Program-made: the position numbers and the translations under genes
In this document: positions 15,486 through 25,028 of the stretch, piece by piece
Position numbering within the stretch: position 1 is the first letter of the stretch
How the letters are laid out: each line of letters begins with the position of its first letter
DNA from: Paenibacillus sp. BIHB 4019
GTDB lineage: Bacteria > Bacillota > Bacilli > Paenibacillales > Paenibacillaceae
Length of the DNA stretch: 64,000 nucleotides
Direction of reading: 5' to 3'
NCBI RefSeq assembly: GCF_002741035.1
Contig: NZ_CP016808.1
Location: 2,651,001-2,715,000, forward strand
Notes under the pieces: model-generated
Database searches by the model: none
What the model was told of the DNA's origin: nothing
The model's input: the letters and a program-made list of their open reading frames with translations, nothing else

Positions 15486-17990
15486 ATGCTCGGATTAGTG
15501 AAAAAAATATTTGGTGATGCGAACGAGCGCGAGGTTAAGCGCCTCACGCGTAAAGTAGAAGAAATCAATGCACTGGAGTCCACCATCTCGGCTTTGTCCG
15601 ATGAGGAGCTCGCAGCTAAAACTGTACAATTCAGAGCTCGCCTTGCTAAAGGAGAGACGATTGATCAAATATTGCCAGAAGCTTTCGCAGTTACGCGTGA
15701 AGCTTCGAAGCGTACGCTCGGCATGCGTCACTTCGATGTGCAGCTGATGGGCGGTATCGTTCTCCATGAGGGCAAAATCGCTGAGATGAGAACCGGTGAA
15801 GGTAAAACGCTCGTAGCGACACTGCCTGTATATCTGAACGCGCTGCTTGAGAAAGGCGTACATGTCGTAACGGTCAATGATTATTTGGCTTCTCGTGACA
15901 GCCAGCTGATGGCTCAGCTTTACAATTTCCTCGGCATGACGGTCGGCTGCAACCTGAACGGCTTGTCGCATGAGGAGAAGCAAAGCGCCTATGCTTGCGA
16001 TATTACGTACGGTACGAACAATGAGTTTGGCTTCGATTACTTGCGCGACAACATGGTTCTTTACAAAGAACAAATGGTTCAGCGCCCGCTTTATTTCTCA
16101 ATCATTGATGAAGTTGACTCCATCCTTGTCGATGAGGCGCGTACACCGCTTATTATTTCGGGACAAGCTGCCAAGTCGACTGAGCTTTATTATTCGGCAG
16201 ACCGCTTCCTGAGCCGTTTGAAGGTGGAAGAGGATTACACGATTGATGTGAAGCTGCGCAATGTCATGCTGACGGAAGAAGGCGTGGAGAAGGCGGAGAA
16301 GGCGTTCCACATTGAAAATCTTTTTGACCATGAAAATGTGACGCTCAATCACCATATCCAACAGGCGCTCAAAGCCAATGTCATTATGAAGCGCGATGTC
16401 GATTATGTCGTTCAAGATGACGAAGTCATCATCGTCGATGAATTTACTGGACGCCTAATGTCCGGTCGCCGTTACAGCGATGGCTTGCATCAAGCGATTG
16501 AAGCGAAGGAGCAGCTCAAAGTACAAAATGAGAGCATGACCTTGGCTACGATTACGTTCCAGAACTATTTCCGGATGTATCGCAAGCTTGCGGGCATGAC
16601 GGGTACGGCGAAGACGGAGGAAGAAGAATTCAAGCGGATTTACGGCTTGGACGTTATTCAAGTTCCGACGAACCGCTCCATGATTCGTAAAGACCTTCAA
16701 GATGTCGTTTATAAATCGGAAAAAGGCAAGTTTAATGCTGTTGTGGAAGAGATCGTAGCTCGCCACGCGAACAAACAGCCTGTACTGGTCGGTACGATTT
16801 CCATTGAAAATTCCGAGCGTCTGGCAGAAATGCTTAAACGCCGCGGTGTTGCCCATAAAGTACTGAATGCGAAGTTCCATGCGGAAGAGGCTGAAATTAT
16901 TTCGCGTGCCGGTCAAGAGGGCTCTGTTACTATTGCTACTAACATGGCGGGACGCGGTACCGATATTATGCTCGGTGAAGGGGTAGCTGATTTTGGCGGC
17001 CTTCATATTATTGGTACGGAGCGCCATGAGAGCCGCCGGATCGATAACCAGCTGCGTGGTCGTGCCGGACGTCAAGGCGATCCGGGCTCATCCCAGTTTT
17101 ATTTGTCGCTGGAAGATGAACTGATGCGCCGTTTTGGCTCGGATAACATTATGGCCATGATGGATCGTCTCGGTCTGGAAGAGGATCAACCGATCGAAAG
17201 CCGGATGATTACCCGTGCAGTAGAATCGGCTCAGAAGCGTGTAGAAGGAAACAACTTCGATCTTCGTAAAGTCGTTCTTCAATATGATGATGTCATGAAC
17301 CAGCAGCGTGAAGTAATTTACAAGCAGCGTCTGGATGTGCTCACTTCCGATAATATCCGTGAAATCGTCATGGAAATGATTAAAGCGGTCATTGATCGCA
17401 CGGTTAAAGCTCACTGTACGGAGGATATTCCGGAAGAGTGGGATTTGGAAACCATTATCGACTTCGTAGATGCGAACCTTCTGAATGAAGGCACCGTGAC
17501 GAGAGACGATATTTGGGGCAAGGAAATTGAGGAAATTACCGAATTTATTTATGGCAAAGTCGTTGCTTATTATGACGAGCGTGAAGCAGAGCTTGGCGAA
17601 ACGACGATGCGTGAATTCGAGAAGGTCGTTTCACTTCGCGCAGTTGACAGCAAATGGATGGATCACATCGATGCAATGGATCAGCTGCGTCAAGGTATCC
17701 ACCTTCGGGCATACGGCGGTACGGATCCGCTTCGCGAGTACCAATTTGAGGGCTTTGAGATGTTCAAGGCGATGATTGATACGATCCAAGAGGAAGTTGC
17801 CAAATACATTATGAAGTCGCGCGTAGAAAGCAACCTGGAGCGCCAAGAGGTAGCTCAAGGCCAGACGACGACGAACAGCCCAGGCGAAAGCCAGGAAAAA
17901 CGTCCGGCGAAGCGTTTGGACCGGGTTGGCCGCAATGATGATTGCCCATGCGGCAGCGGCAAGAAATACAAGCAGTGCCACGGTAAATAA
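15486..17990 (+). CDS. secA: Preprotein translocase ATPase SecA
   Basis: 834 residues, complete. SecA drives secretory proteins through SecYEG by ATP hydrolysis. Walker A is MRTGEGKTL (~100-108), the DEAD-type motif is [16 protein letters not shown] (~204-219), and [10 protein letters not shown] and the arginine-finger region [12 protein letters not shown] lie in the second nucleotide-binding domain. The C-terminus [15 protein letters not shown] is the zinc-binding tail that contacts SecB or lipids. AAAGGGGAA lies just before the ATG. It is followed by prfB as in B. subtilis. Confidence 0.97.
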   Translation: MLGLVKKIFGDANEREVKRLTRKVEEINALESTISALSDEELAAKTVQFRARLAKGETIDQILPEAFAVTREASKRTLGMRHFDVQLMGGIVLHEGKIAEMRTGEGKTLVATLPVYLNALLEKGVHVVTVNDYLASRDSQLMAQLYNFLGMTVGCNLNGLSHEEKQSAYACDITYGTNNEFGFDYLRDNMVLYKEQMVQRPLYFSIIDEVDSILVDEARTPLIISGQAAKSTELYYSADRFLSRLKVEEDYTIDVKLRNVMLTEEGVEKAEKAFHIENLFDHENVTLNHHIQQALKANVIMKRDVDYVVQDDEVIIVDEFTGRLMSGRRYSDGLHQAIEAKEQLKVQNESMTLATITFQNYFRMYRKLAGMTGTAKTEEEEFKRIYGLDVIQVPTNRSMIRKDLQDVVYKSEKGKFNAVVEEIVARHANKQPVLVGTISIENSERLAEMLKRRGVAHKVLNAKFHAEEAEIISRAGQEGSVTIATNMAGRGTDIMLGEGVADFGGLHIIGTERHESRRIDNQLRGRAGRQGDPGSSQFYLSLEDELMRRFGSDNIMAMMDRLGLEEDQPIESRMITRAVESAQKRVEGNNFDLRKVVLQYDDVMNQQREVIYKQRLDVLTSDNIREIVMEMIKAVIDRTVKAHCTEDIPEEWDLETIIDFVDANLLNEGTVTRDDIWGKEIEEITEFIYGKVVAYYDEREAELGETTMREFEKVVSLRAVDSKWMDHIDAMDQLRQGIHLRAYGGTDPLREYQFEGFEMFKAMIDTIQEEVAKYIMKSRVESNLERQEVAQGQTTTNSPGESQEKRPAKRLDRVGRNDDCPCGSGKKYKQCHGK

Positions 17991-18154
17991 GGTGCTGTGA
18001 TCGGATAGGCAAGGCTTAACGCGCCAGTGTGCGGAGCAATGCGGCAAAAGCTGCAGCGCTTCGCAGCAGGCGCGTTTATGCCATCAGGCAGCAGCAGAGC
18101 AAGAAAAAGCTGGGCAACCAGACAAGATGAGAAATTTGAGGTGAAACGTACGCT

Positions 18155-19262
18155 ATGATAGAACCAACGGTGAAACAAGATTTGCGGGAAATAGCGAAGC
18201 GGCTCCAAGATCTCAGGGGGTCTCTTTGACTTAGATCTAAAAAACGAATTAATCGCCAACTATGAGGAAAAAATGACGGCGCCTGATTTTTGGGATGACA
18301 ATGACAAGGCGCAAAACGTGATTTCCGAAATGAATGCAGTCAAATCGGTCGTCGATCAATATTTGCGTTTGAACGGCGAGATGGAAGATTTGCAAACGAT
18401 GCTGGAGCTGGCAGAGGAAGAGCAGGACGAGACGCTTGAGCCTGAGCTGCTGGAAGGAACAGCCCAGCTGCTGCGCAAGCTGAATGATTTTGAGCTGACG
18501 CTGCTGCTTAACCAGCCGTATGATAAGCTTAACGCAATCGTTGAGCTGCATCCTGGCGCTGGCGGCACCGAGTCGCAGGACTGGGGCCAAATGCTGTACC
18601 GGATGTATACGCGCTGGGCAGAGAAAAGCGGTTTCAAGGTTGAGCTGCTGGATTATCTCCCTGGTGATGAGGCAGGCATCAAGAGCGTTACGATTTTGGT
18701 CAAAGGCTACAACGCTTACGGCTACCTTAAAGCGGAGAAGGGCGTACACCGCCTCGTTCGCATTTCGCCGTTTGATGCGTCAGGCCGTCGCCATACATCC
18801 TTCGCATCTTGCGATGTAGTGCCGGAAATAACTGATGACATCGATATCGAAATCCGCAGTGAGGATTTGAAGGTTGATACATACCGTGCCAGTGGAGCGG
18901 GCGGACAGCATGTCAACAAGACGGAATCGGCGATTCGTATTACGCATATTCCTTCGGGGATCGTTGTGGCCTGCCAGCAGGAGCGTTCACAAATCCAGAA
19001 CCGTGAGCGGGCGATGAATATGCTGCGCTCCAAGCTTTATGAGCGGAAAATTGAAGAGCAGCGACAGCATCTCGCGGAAATTCGCGGGGAGCAATCGGAT
19101 ATTGCCTGGGGCAGCCAAATCCGCTCCTATGTTTTTCATCCGTACAGCATGGTCAAGGATCATCGCACCTCGGTGGAGACAGGGAATGTAGGCGCTGTAA
19201 TGGATGGCGACCTGAATGCCTTCATTAACGGATATTTGCGCCATCAAATTCGCCACGACTAA
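18155..19262 (+). CDS. prfB: Peptide chain release factor 2 with programmed +1 frameshift
   Basis: Two joined segments: 18155-18226, then frame +1 from 18228 to 19262 (24 + 344 residues, near the usual ~365). The first segment ends ...DLRGSL and meets an in-frame UGA at 18227-18229 in the context AGG GGG TCT CTT TGA C. This has the internal Shine-Dalgarno-like AGGGGG (18215-18220), slippery CTT and poor UGA-C stop of the RF2 autoregulation site. Low RF2 permits slippage; high RF2 terminates. The second segment has RF2's SPF stop-recognition tripeptide (RISPFDASG) and the catalytic GGQ ([10 protein letters not shown]). A start at the internal ATG 18273 would lose the N-terminus. Confidence 0.96.
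18215..18230 (+). promoter_or_regulatory. prfB: RF2 recoding site (SD-like + CTT-TGA-C)
   Basis: AGGGGG (18215-18220), three bases, CTT (18224-18226), UGA (18227-18229), C. Spacing matches the conserved RF2 frameshift cassette, and the +1 frame continues DLDLKNEL as in uninterrupted RF2 proteins. Confidence 0.95.
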
Positions 19263-19376
19263 ACGGCAGGCTATTATAGCGCTCCTAGCAGTTAGCTACC
19301 GCATCTGGCAAATGCGGTTATAGGAAATAGAATATGGATGAATACGCATGGTTCAAGCCATATTGACGTAAGCTAA

Positions 19377-19418
19377 GAAGAGTTCCGACTCGAACAAGGG
19401 TGGAACTCTTCTTTTTTA
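19377..19418 (+). terminator. Intrinsic terminator after prfB
   Basis: GAAGAGTTCC (19377-19386) pairs with GGAACTCTTC (19402-19411), followed by TTTTTT. A further hairpin CCGCAT/ATGCGG at about 19299-19318 lacks a T run. Confidence 0.88.
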
Positions 19419-19463
19419 TGAGCGCTTATAGGGATGAATTTATGAACTTGGGTGGGATTCGAG

Positions 19464-20387
19464 ATGAGTAAAGAGATGAATGATGCACGAAACGGCAAGC
19501 TGCATGCGGCCAATTCGAAGGTAATAAATAAACGGAAGAAAAAACCGCTCAGCCCTGGCAAACAGCTCGTTTGGAGCATGCTCCAGGTGCTGCTGGGCTC
19601 TTTTATAATGGCGGCAAGCTTTAATTTATTTCTGGTGCCTAATGAGATTGCCTCAGGCGGTGTTTCCGGCATTTCGATTTTGGTCCAGCGTTTTGCTGGC
19701 ATTTCGCCAGCTTATACGCAGTGGGCTGTTAATATTCCTTTGTTTTTTGTAGGGCTGTGGCTGCTGGGCAAACGTTATGCGTTAAAAGTGGCGCTTGGCT
19801 CCGTCGTGCTGCCTTTATTCGTTCTGCTTACTTCCCATTGGGATACACCGACTCATAATCCTTTGCTTGCTGCTATTTATGGCGGGATCGGCGTTGGGCT
19901 CGGGCTTGGCATCGTCTTTCGCGGAGGCGGCTCAACGGGAGGGCTTGGTTTGGCTGCGCAAATTTTGCATCGGTACACGGGATTGTCGCTGGGGCTCTCC
20001 GTCGCTATTTTTGACGGATGTGTCATCATTGCGGCAGGCCTGCTTATTTCGCCGGAAGTGGCGTTGTATGCTTTAGTCGGGCTGTTTGTAACGAGCAAAA
20101 CAATTGATATTATTCAAAGCGGGCTGCCGGTGTCGAAGGTTGCTTTTATTATTAGCAGCGAGCCGGAAAAATTGTCAGAGACGATTCTTTATGATCTCGA
20201 CCGCGGTTTGACGAAGCTTGATGGGCATGGCGGCTACAGCGGGGAGGGGCGGACCGTGCTAATGGTCGTCGTGGGGCAAATGGAAGTAGCAAAGCTCAAG
20301 CAGCTCGTTCGTTCAGTTGACCCAACTGCTTTCGTCATCATTAGCAATACATCAGAGGTAGTAGGGGAAGGTTTTAAGCTTGAATAG
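19464..20387 (+). CDS. YitT-family membrane protein (DUF161/DUF2179 type)
   Basis: 307 residues. After a basic N-terminus come about five to six hydrophobic segments (around residues 35-55, 62-82, 95-112, 120-140, 175-205). FNLFLVPNEIASGGVSGISIL and FRGGGSTGGLGL (about 146-157) are typical of the YitT/YvjA group, and a soluble C-terminal DUF2179 domain (~210-305) ends ...VVGEGFKLE. Its function in the family is poorly known. Start ATG 19464 has GGTGGG seven bases upstream; GTG 19452 is an alternative. The position after prfB is that of yvjA in B. subtilis. Confidence 0.85.
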   Translation: MSKEMNDARNGKLHAANSKVINKRKKKPLSPGKQLVWSMLQVLLGSFIMAASFNLFLVPNEIASGGVSGISILVQRFAGISPAYTQWAVNIPLFFVGLWLLGKRYALKVALGSVVLPLFVLLTSHWDTPTHNPLLAAIYGGIGVGLGLGIVFRGGGSTGGLGLAAQILHRYTGLSLGLSVAIFDGCVIIAAGLLISPEVALYALVGLFVTSKTIDIIQSGLPVSKVAFIISSEPEKLSETILYDLDRGLTKLDGHGGYSGEGRTVLMVVVGQMEVAKLKQLVRSVDPTAFVIISNTSEVVGEGFKLE

Positions 20388-20458
20388 GAATAGCGGCAAT
20401 GATACCAAACAACGGGTTGTACGAGCGTGCTAGACACAAAAATACATCCATTCGCTCA

Positions 20459-20487
20459 TTGTATTAATATGAAATGACATGTATAAT
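20459..20487 (+). promoter_or_regulatory. Sigma-A promoter candidate for the arg cluster
   Basis: TTGTAT (20459-20464), 17-base spacer, TATAAT (20482-20487) preceded by TG. It lies about 80 bases before argC, and its -10 lies inside the first ARG-box-like site. Confidence 0.65.
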
Positions 20488-20543
20488 AATACGGAAAAAC
20501 AGTGTGTTTTAATCGACTGCCGAATCATGTACAATATACTTTT
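20478..20543 (+). promoter_or_regulatory. Two ARG-box-like sites (putative ArgR/AhrC operators)
   Basis: CATGTATAATAATACGGA (20478-20495) and CATGTACAATATACTTTT (20526-20543) both resemble the Bacillus ARG box (about CATGAATAAAAATTCAAG). They begin 48 bases apart, between the yitT-type gene and argC. The first overlaps the -10 element, so arginine-dependent repression of argC onward is the expected effect. Matches are partial and by eye. Confidence 0.5.
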
Positions 20544-20572
20544 AGATAGTCTCATAGGGAGAGATGATGGAT

Positions 20573-21622
20573 ATGAGCGATAAACTGAAAATAGCTATTA
20601 TCGGTTCAACCGGCTACGGCGGCGTTGAGCTTATTCGATTGTTAGCCTCACATCCTCTTGCTGAGGTGACCTCGGTTATTTCATCATCCAGCGCGGGGAC
20701 GCCGATTACAGAAGGATACCCGCACTTAACAGGCATTCGCGAAGAATTGCTAGATGATGTAGAGCCACAAGCGATCCGCAGCAAGGCGGATGTTGTATTT
20801 TTGGCAACACCAGCGGCTGTCGCATCCAGGCTGGCACCTGATTTGCTAGCTGTAGGTCTTAAAGTGATTGATTTATCCGGCGACTACCGCCTGCAAGATA
20901 GAGCTTTATATGAAAAATGGTACAAAAAGCCCGCTGCGGACGAGGCGTATTTGAAGCAAGCGGTATACGGCTTGGCCGAAGTGTACGGCGACCGTGTACA
21001 GGGTGCGAATCTCATTTCGAACCCGGGCTGTTACGTTACGGCGGCGCTTCTCGGCCTTGTTCCAGCTGTGCAAGCTGGCTTTATCGATCCGGACAGCATC
21101 ATTATTGATGCGAAATCCGGCGTTTCTGGAGCGGGACGCGGCGCGAGCCTTGGCACGCACTATTCCGAGCTGAACGAGAGCTTGAAAGCGTACAAGCTGA
21201 ATCAGCATCAGCATACGCCAGAAATCGAAATGGTGCTTTCCGATGTTGCGGGCCGCTCGGTTGTGATTACGTTCTCGACGCATCTCGTGCCGATGACGCG
21301 CGGCATTATGACGACGATGTATGCAACGGTGAAAGACGGCAGAAGCGCGGATGATTTTATGGACCTGTATCGCAGCTATTACGAGAACCGTCCATTTGTG
21401 CGCATTCGTCCTGAAGGACAATTGCCTGCCACGAAGGAAGTATGGGGCTCGAATTATTGCGATATCGGCTTTGCGTTCGATAGCCGTACGGGCAGAGTGA
21501 CGATTGTTTCGGTCATTGATAATTTGGTCAAAGGCGCAGCGGGACAAGCGATTCAGAACATGAACCTTATGATGGGCTGGGATGAGACGCTTGGTTTGCA
21601 GTTTGTTCCTGTTTATCCATAA
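20573..21622 (+). CDS. argC: N-acetyl-gamma-glutamyl-phosphate reductase
   Basis: 349 residues from the chosen ATG. NADPH-dependent reduction of N-acetylglutamyl phosphate to the semialdehyde, third step of ornithine synthesis. It shows the NADP-binding IIGSTGYGGVELIR, the active-site Cys in NPGCYVTAAL (~145), and HQHTPEIE and HLVPMTRGI of the catalytic domain. AGGGAG at 20556-20561 serves three nearby in-frame ATGs (20564, 20567, 20573); 20573 has the best spacing and gives the common MSxKLK start, so it is used here with moderate certainty. Confidence 0.93.
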   Translation: MSDKLKIAIIGSTGYGGVELIRLLASHPLAEVTSVISSSSAGTPITEGYPHLTGIREELLDDVEPQAIRSKADVVFLATPAAVASRLAPDLLAVGLKVIDLSGDYRLQDRALYEKWYKKPAADEAYLKQAVYGLAEVYGDRVQGANLISNPGCYVTAALLGLVPAVQAGFIDPDSIIIDAKSGVSGAGRGASLGTHYSELNESLKAYKLNQHQHTPEIEMVLSDVAGRSVVITFSTHLVPMTRGIMTTMYATVKDGRSADDFMDLYRSYYENRPFVRIRPEGQLPATKEVWGSNYCDIGFAFDSRTGRVTIVSVIDNLVKGAAGQAIQNMNLMMGWDETLGLQFVPVYP

Positions 21623-21671
21623 GAAGCAGCATAACCTAATTTAGAATGAAGCGAAGGAGAACGATGTAATT

Positions 21672-22913
21672 ATGGGACAGGGACACACTGCACCCCTTTA
21701 TAAGGTTGTGGCGGAAGGCTCGATTACAACACCGAAGGGCTTTACAGCGGGCGGCATACACTGCGGCCTCAAAAAAACGACGCGCAATGACCTCGGCGCA
21801 ATCGTATGCGAGGTTCCGGCGGCAGCGGCGGGCGTTTACACGACAAATGTTTTTCAGGCGGCACCGCTTAAGGTGACGCGCGAGAGCATTGGCGCAGGCG
21901 GCCGCCTGCGTGCTGTGCTGGTCAACAGCGGCAACGCCAATGCATGCACTGGCGAGCAGGGCGAGGCGGATGCCTATGAAATGCGCAATAAATTTGCTGA
22001 GCGTGTTGGCATTGCAGCAGATGAAGTGGCGGTAGCTTCTACCGGCGTCATTGGCGAGCTGCTCAAGATGGACAAAGTGCGCAGCGGCATCAGCGAGCTG
22101 CCAGCTAAGCTGGGTTCGGATAAGCAAGCAGCAGAAAGCTTCTGCCAAGCGATTTTGACGACCGATTTGGTGCAAAAAATGGTCTGTGTATCCGTTGAAA
22201 TTGACGGACAGCTCATTCATATCGCTGGAGCGGCGAAAGGCTCCGGCATGATTCACCCGAACATGGCAACGATGCTTGGCTTCGTTACGACGGATGCGGC
22301 AATTGGCAGCGAGGCGCTGCAGCAGCTGCTGCGTGAAGCGACGAACCATACTTTTAATATGATTACGGTAGATGGCGATACGAGCACGAACGATATGCTC
22401 GTTGCGATGGCGAGCGGACTTGCCGGCAACAGCGAGCTTAATGCGCAGCATGAAGGCTGGGCAGCTTTCGGCGCGGCGCTTCGCCATGTGTGCGAGGTGC
22501 TTGCGAAAGCGATCGCGCGTGACGGCGAAGGCGCAACGAAGCTTGTCGAGGTTCAAGTGCGTGGAGCGGTTAGCGATGCATCGGCGCAAGCGATTGCGAA
22601 GACGGTCATTGGTTCTTCCCTTGTGAAATCGGCAGTGTTTGGCGCAGATGCGAACTGGGGCCGGATTATTGCGGCAGTAGGCCGCGCTGGCGAGCCTGTC
22701 AACCCGGATACGGTCGACATTTCTCTGGGCAGCATTGTGACGCTGCAGCAGTCGAAGCCGGTCGCTTTTGACGAGGAGAAGGCGCTGGAGTATTTGAAGG
22801 GCGATACGGTCGTCATTCATGTGGATCTGCATATGGAAGCAGGCGCGGCAACGGCTTGGGGCTGTGACCTGACTTATGACTACGTGCGAATTAATGCGGC
22901 TTACCGTACATAA
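21672..22913 (+). CDS. argJ: Bifunctional ornithine acetyltransferase / glutamate N-acetyltransferase
   Basis: 413 residues. ArgJ moves the acetyl group from N-acetylornithine to glutamate, recycling it. The precursor cleaves itself before the nucleophilic Thr in MIHPNMATMLGF (Thr ~ residue 199), giving alpha and beta chains. VNSGNANACTG, ASTGVIGE and GADANWGRI are other landmarks. AAGGAGA (21654-21660) is 11 bases from the ATG. An out-of-frame ATG-TAA at 21664-21669 lies between them and is too close to the ribosome site to matter. Having argJ means no separate argE deacetylase is needed; argA activity is possible if bifunctional. Confidence 0.95.
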   Translation: MGQGHTAPLYKVVAEGSITTPKGFTAGGIHCGLKKTTRNDLGAIVCEVPAAAAGVYTTNVFQAAPLKVTRESIGAGGRLRAVLVNSGNANACTGEQGEADAYEMRNKFAERVGIAADEVAVASTGVIGELLKMDKVRSGISELPAKLGSDKQAAESFCQAILTTDLVQKMVCVSVEIDGQLIHIAGAAKGSGMIHPNMATMLGFVTTDAAIGSEALQQLLREATNHTFNMITVDGDTSTNDMLVAMASGLAGNSELNAQHEGWAAFGAALRHVCEVLAKAIARDGEGATKLVEVQVRGAVSDASAQAIAKTVIGSSLVKSAVFGADANWGRIIAAVGRAGEPVNPDTVDISLGSIVTLQQSKPVAFDEEKALEYLKGDTVVIHVDLHMEAGAATAWGCDLTYDYVRINAAYRT

Positions 22914-22957
22914 CGGTGAATGCGGCGGCATTAAGCGATAAAGGAGCTCATAATAGC

Positions 22958-23749
22958 ATGACGCAACGATTTGTAATGAAATGCGGCGGCAGCACACTTG
23001 CTGCGCTGCCTGAATCCTTCTTCGGCGAGCTGCGGGAGCTGCAGCAATCTGGCGTTAGCCCGGTTATTGTACACGGCGGCGGACCGGCGATCTCGGAGAC
23101 GCTGGCAAAGCTCGGCATTGAGACGGAATTTGTCGGCGGCTTGCGCAAGACGAGCGAAGCGGTGCTGGATGTCGTCGAAATGGTTTTGTCAGGACGCATC
23201 AACAAGGAAATTGTGCGGAAAATGTCTTCCTGCGGCGCTCAGGCGCTCGGCTTATCCGGTGTGGATGGCCAGCTCATTACCGCACGTCCTGTGGCGAACG
23301 CCGATGAGATCGGCTTTGTAGGCGATGTGACGGACATTAACGCTGCTGTTATAGAAGGCGTAATGGCAATGGGTTATATTCCTGTTATCGCGCCAGTAGG
23401 CATTGATGCACAGGGGCAGCGCTACAACATTAACGCGGATACCGCGGCTGGAGCTGTAGCTTCCCATCTGGGTGTGCATCAAATGATCGTAGTAACCGAT
23501 GTGCCGGGCATTATGCGCACGGTTGATGGTCTGAAGCTAGTACTGCCTGTGGTCACCGTTGCCGATATTGACGAGATGATCGCAAGCGGAGAAATATATG
23601 GCGGAATGATTCCGAAGGTCCGCGCAGCTGTACAATGTATTCAAGGACAGGTGCAGGAAGTCGTCATCGTCAGCGGCGAGGAGCCAGGCGTATTGACTAA
23701 GGCAGTGCGCGAGGGCGGAGTCGGTACGCGTATTGTCAAAGGGGTTTAA
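22958..23749 (+). CDS. argB: Acetylglutamate kinase
   Basis: 263 residues, amino-acid kinase fold. It phosphorylates N-acetylglutamate, the usual control point of the pathway. MKCGGSTL (~7-14), VHGGGPAI (~38-45), the substrate region GGLRKTSE and INADTAAGAVA are family landmarks. ATG 22958 follows AAGGAG (22941-22946) by 11 bases; the frame is open upstream but has no better start. Gene order argC-J-B-D-F is the Bacillus pattern. Confidence 0.94.
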   Translation: MTQRFVMKCGGSTLAALPESFFGELRELQQSGVSPVIVHGGGPAISETLAKLGIETEFVGGLRKTSEAVLDVVEMVLSGRINKEIVRKMSSCGAQALGLSGVDGQLITARPVANADEIGFVGDVTDINAAVIEGVMAMGYIPVIAPVGIDAQGQRYNINADTAAGAVASHLGVHQMIVVTDVPGIMRTVDGLKLVLPVVTVADIDEMIASGEIYGGMIPKVRAAVQCIQGQVQEVVIVSGEEPGVLTKAVREGGVGTRIVKGV

Positions 23750-23779
23750 ATCGCGAGAGCGGGAGGGAGGATATAAACG

Positions 23780-24982
23780 ATGAGTGAGAAAACAGCATCT
23801 GCGGCAGCGGCAAATTCGCTGCTGCCTACTTATGCGAGATACCCAATCGCGCTGGTGAAGGGCGAAGGAAGCTGGCTATGGGATGATCAGGGCAAGCGCT
23901 ACCTCGATTTCATGAGCGGCATCGCCGTTACGAATTTGGGACATGCGCCTCGCAAAATCAAAGAAGCTTTAGTGAAGCAGCTTGATGAGCTGTGGCATGT
24001 ATCCAACCTGTTTCATATTCCGAATCAGGAGGAAGCTGCTAAGCTGTTGACGGACAACAGCAGCGGCGACGCTGTGTTTTTCTGCAACTCGGGCGCAGAG
24101 GCGAATGAAGCGGCAATCAAGCTGGCGCGCAAATACCAGCAGAAGATTAAAGGCAATGGCCGTTATGAAATCATTACATTCGAAAACTCCTTCCACGGAC
24201 GGACGCTGGCAACCTTGACAGCGACGGGCCAGGAGAAGGTAAAGGAAGGCTTTGCTCCGTTGCCGGAGGGCTTCCGCTACATTCCTTACAATGATATTGA
24301 AGCTTTGGAAGCGGCAATCAGCGACAAAACAGCGGCGGTCATGCTGGAGCTGGTTCAGGCGGAGGGCGGCATTTATCCAGCTGATCCGGCATTTGTGCAT
24401 GCGCTGTGCAAGCTATGCCGCAAGCATGGCATTTTGCTTATCGTCGATGAGATCCAGACAGGCATGGGCCGTACAGGCAAGCTGTTCGCTTATGAGCATT
24501 ACGGCATTGAACCGGATATTTTCACGCTGGCCAAAGGGCTGGGCAGCGGCTTCCCGGTAGGGGCGGCTGTGTGCAGGGAAGAGCTTCGCGAAGCGTTTGG
24601 CCCAGGAAGCCACGGTTCGACCTTTGGCGGAACACCTATCGCAACAGCTGTTGTGAAGGCGACGCTGGAGACGATTGTCGGCGACCGTCTGTCTGAGCGT
24701 GCGGAGGAGAAAGGCGAATATTTGACGTCGCAACTGAAAGCGAAGCTTGAAGGCAATTCTTTCGTGAAAGACATTCGCGGCAAAGGGCTGCTCGTAGGTA
24801 TCGAATGCGCGGCACCAATCGCTGGCTTGCTTACTGCAGCGCAGGATAAAGGGCTGCTCGTCATTTCGGCGGGGCCGAATGTCATCCGTTTGCTGCCAAA
24901 TCTGCTCGTGACGAACGAGGAGATTGATCAAGCGGTGGGCATTTTGGCAGAGCTGCTGGCAGGCGCAAGCGACAATAAATAA
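23780..24982 (+). CDS. argD: Acetylornithine aminotransferase
   Basis: 400 residues, class III PLP aminotransferase. It converts N-acetylglutamate semialdehyde to N-acetylornithine. Visible: FCNSGAEANEAAIKLAR, FHGRTLATL, LIVDEIQTGMGRTGKLFA (Asp for the pyridine N) and the Schiff-base Lys in FTLAKGLGSGFP (~ residue 253). GGGAGGGAGG at 23761-23770 lies 9 bases before ATG. Start and length are typical. Confidence 0.95.
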   Translation: MSEKTASAAAANSLLPTYARYPIALVKGEGSWLWDDQGKRYLDFMSGIAVTNLGHAPRKIKEALVKQLDELWHVSNLFHIPNQEEAAKLLTDNSSGDAVFFCNSGAEANEAAIKLARKYQQKIKGNGRYEIITFENSFHGRTLATLTATGQEKVKEGFAPLPEGFRYIPYNDIEALEAAISDKTAAVMLELVQAEGGIYPADPAFVHALCKLCRKHGILLIVDEIQTGMGRTGKLFAYEHYGIEPDIFTLAKGLGSGFPVGAAVCREELREAFGPGSHGSTFGGTPIATAVVKATLETIVGDRLSERAEEKGEYLTSQLKAKLEGNSFVKDIRGKGLLVGIECAAPIAGLLTAAQDKGLLVISAGPNVIRLLPNLLVTNEEIDQAVGILAELLAGASDNK

Positions 24983-25028
24983 CAGCTATCATTAATGAAA
25001 TGCATAGATGGAAGTGGAGGAGATACGA

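Noticed and set aside
18273..19262. prfB as a shorter gene starting at ATG 18273
   Set aside because: That start loses the conserved N-terminal helix and has no ribosome site; the frameshift cassette upstream explains the frame.
21664..21669. ATG-TAA minimal upstream frame before argJ
   Set aside because: It is only 3 bases from AAGGAGA, too close for efficient initiation; probably chance.
21636..22997. 453-codon minus-strand open frame opposite argJ/argB
   Set aside because: It mirrors high-G+C third positions of argJ; its predicted protein is Arg/His/Cys-rich without recognisable motifs, and argJ on the other strand is unmistakable.
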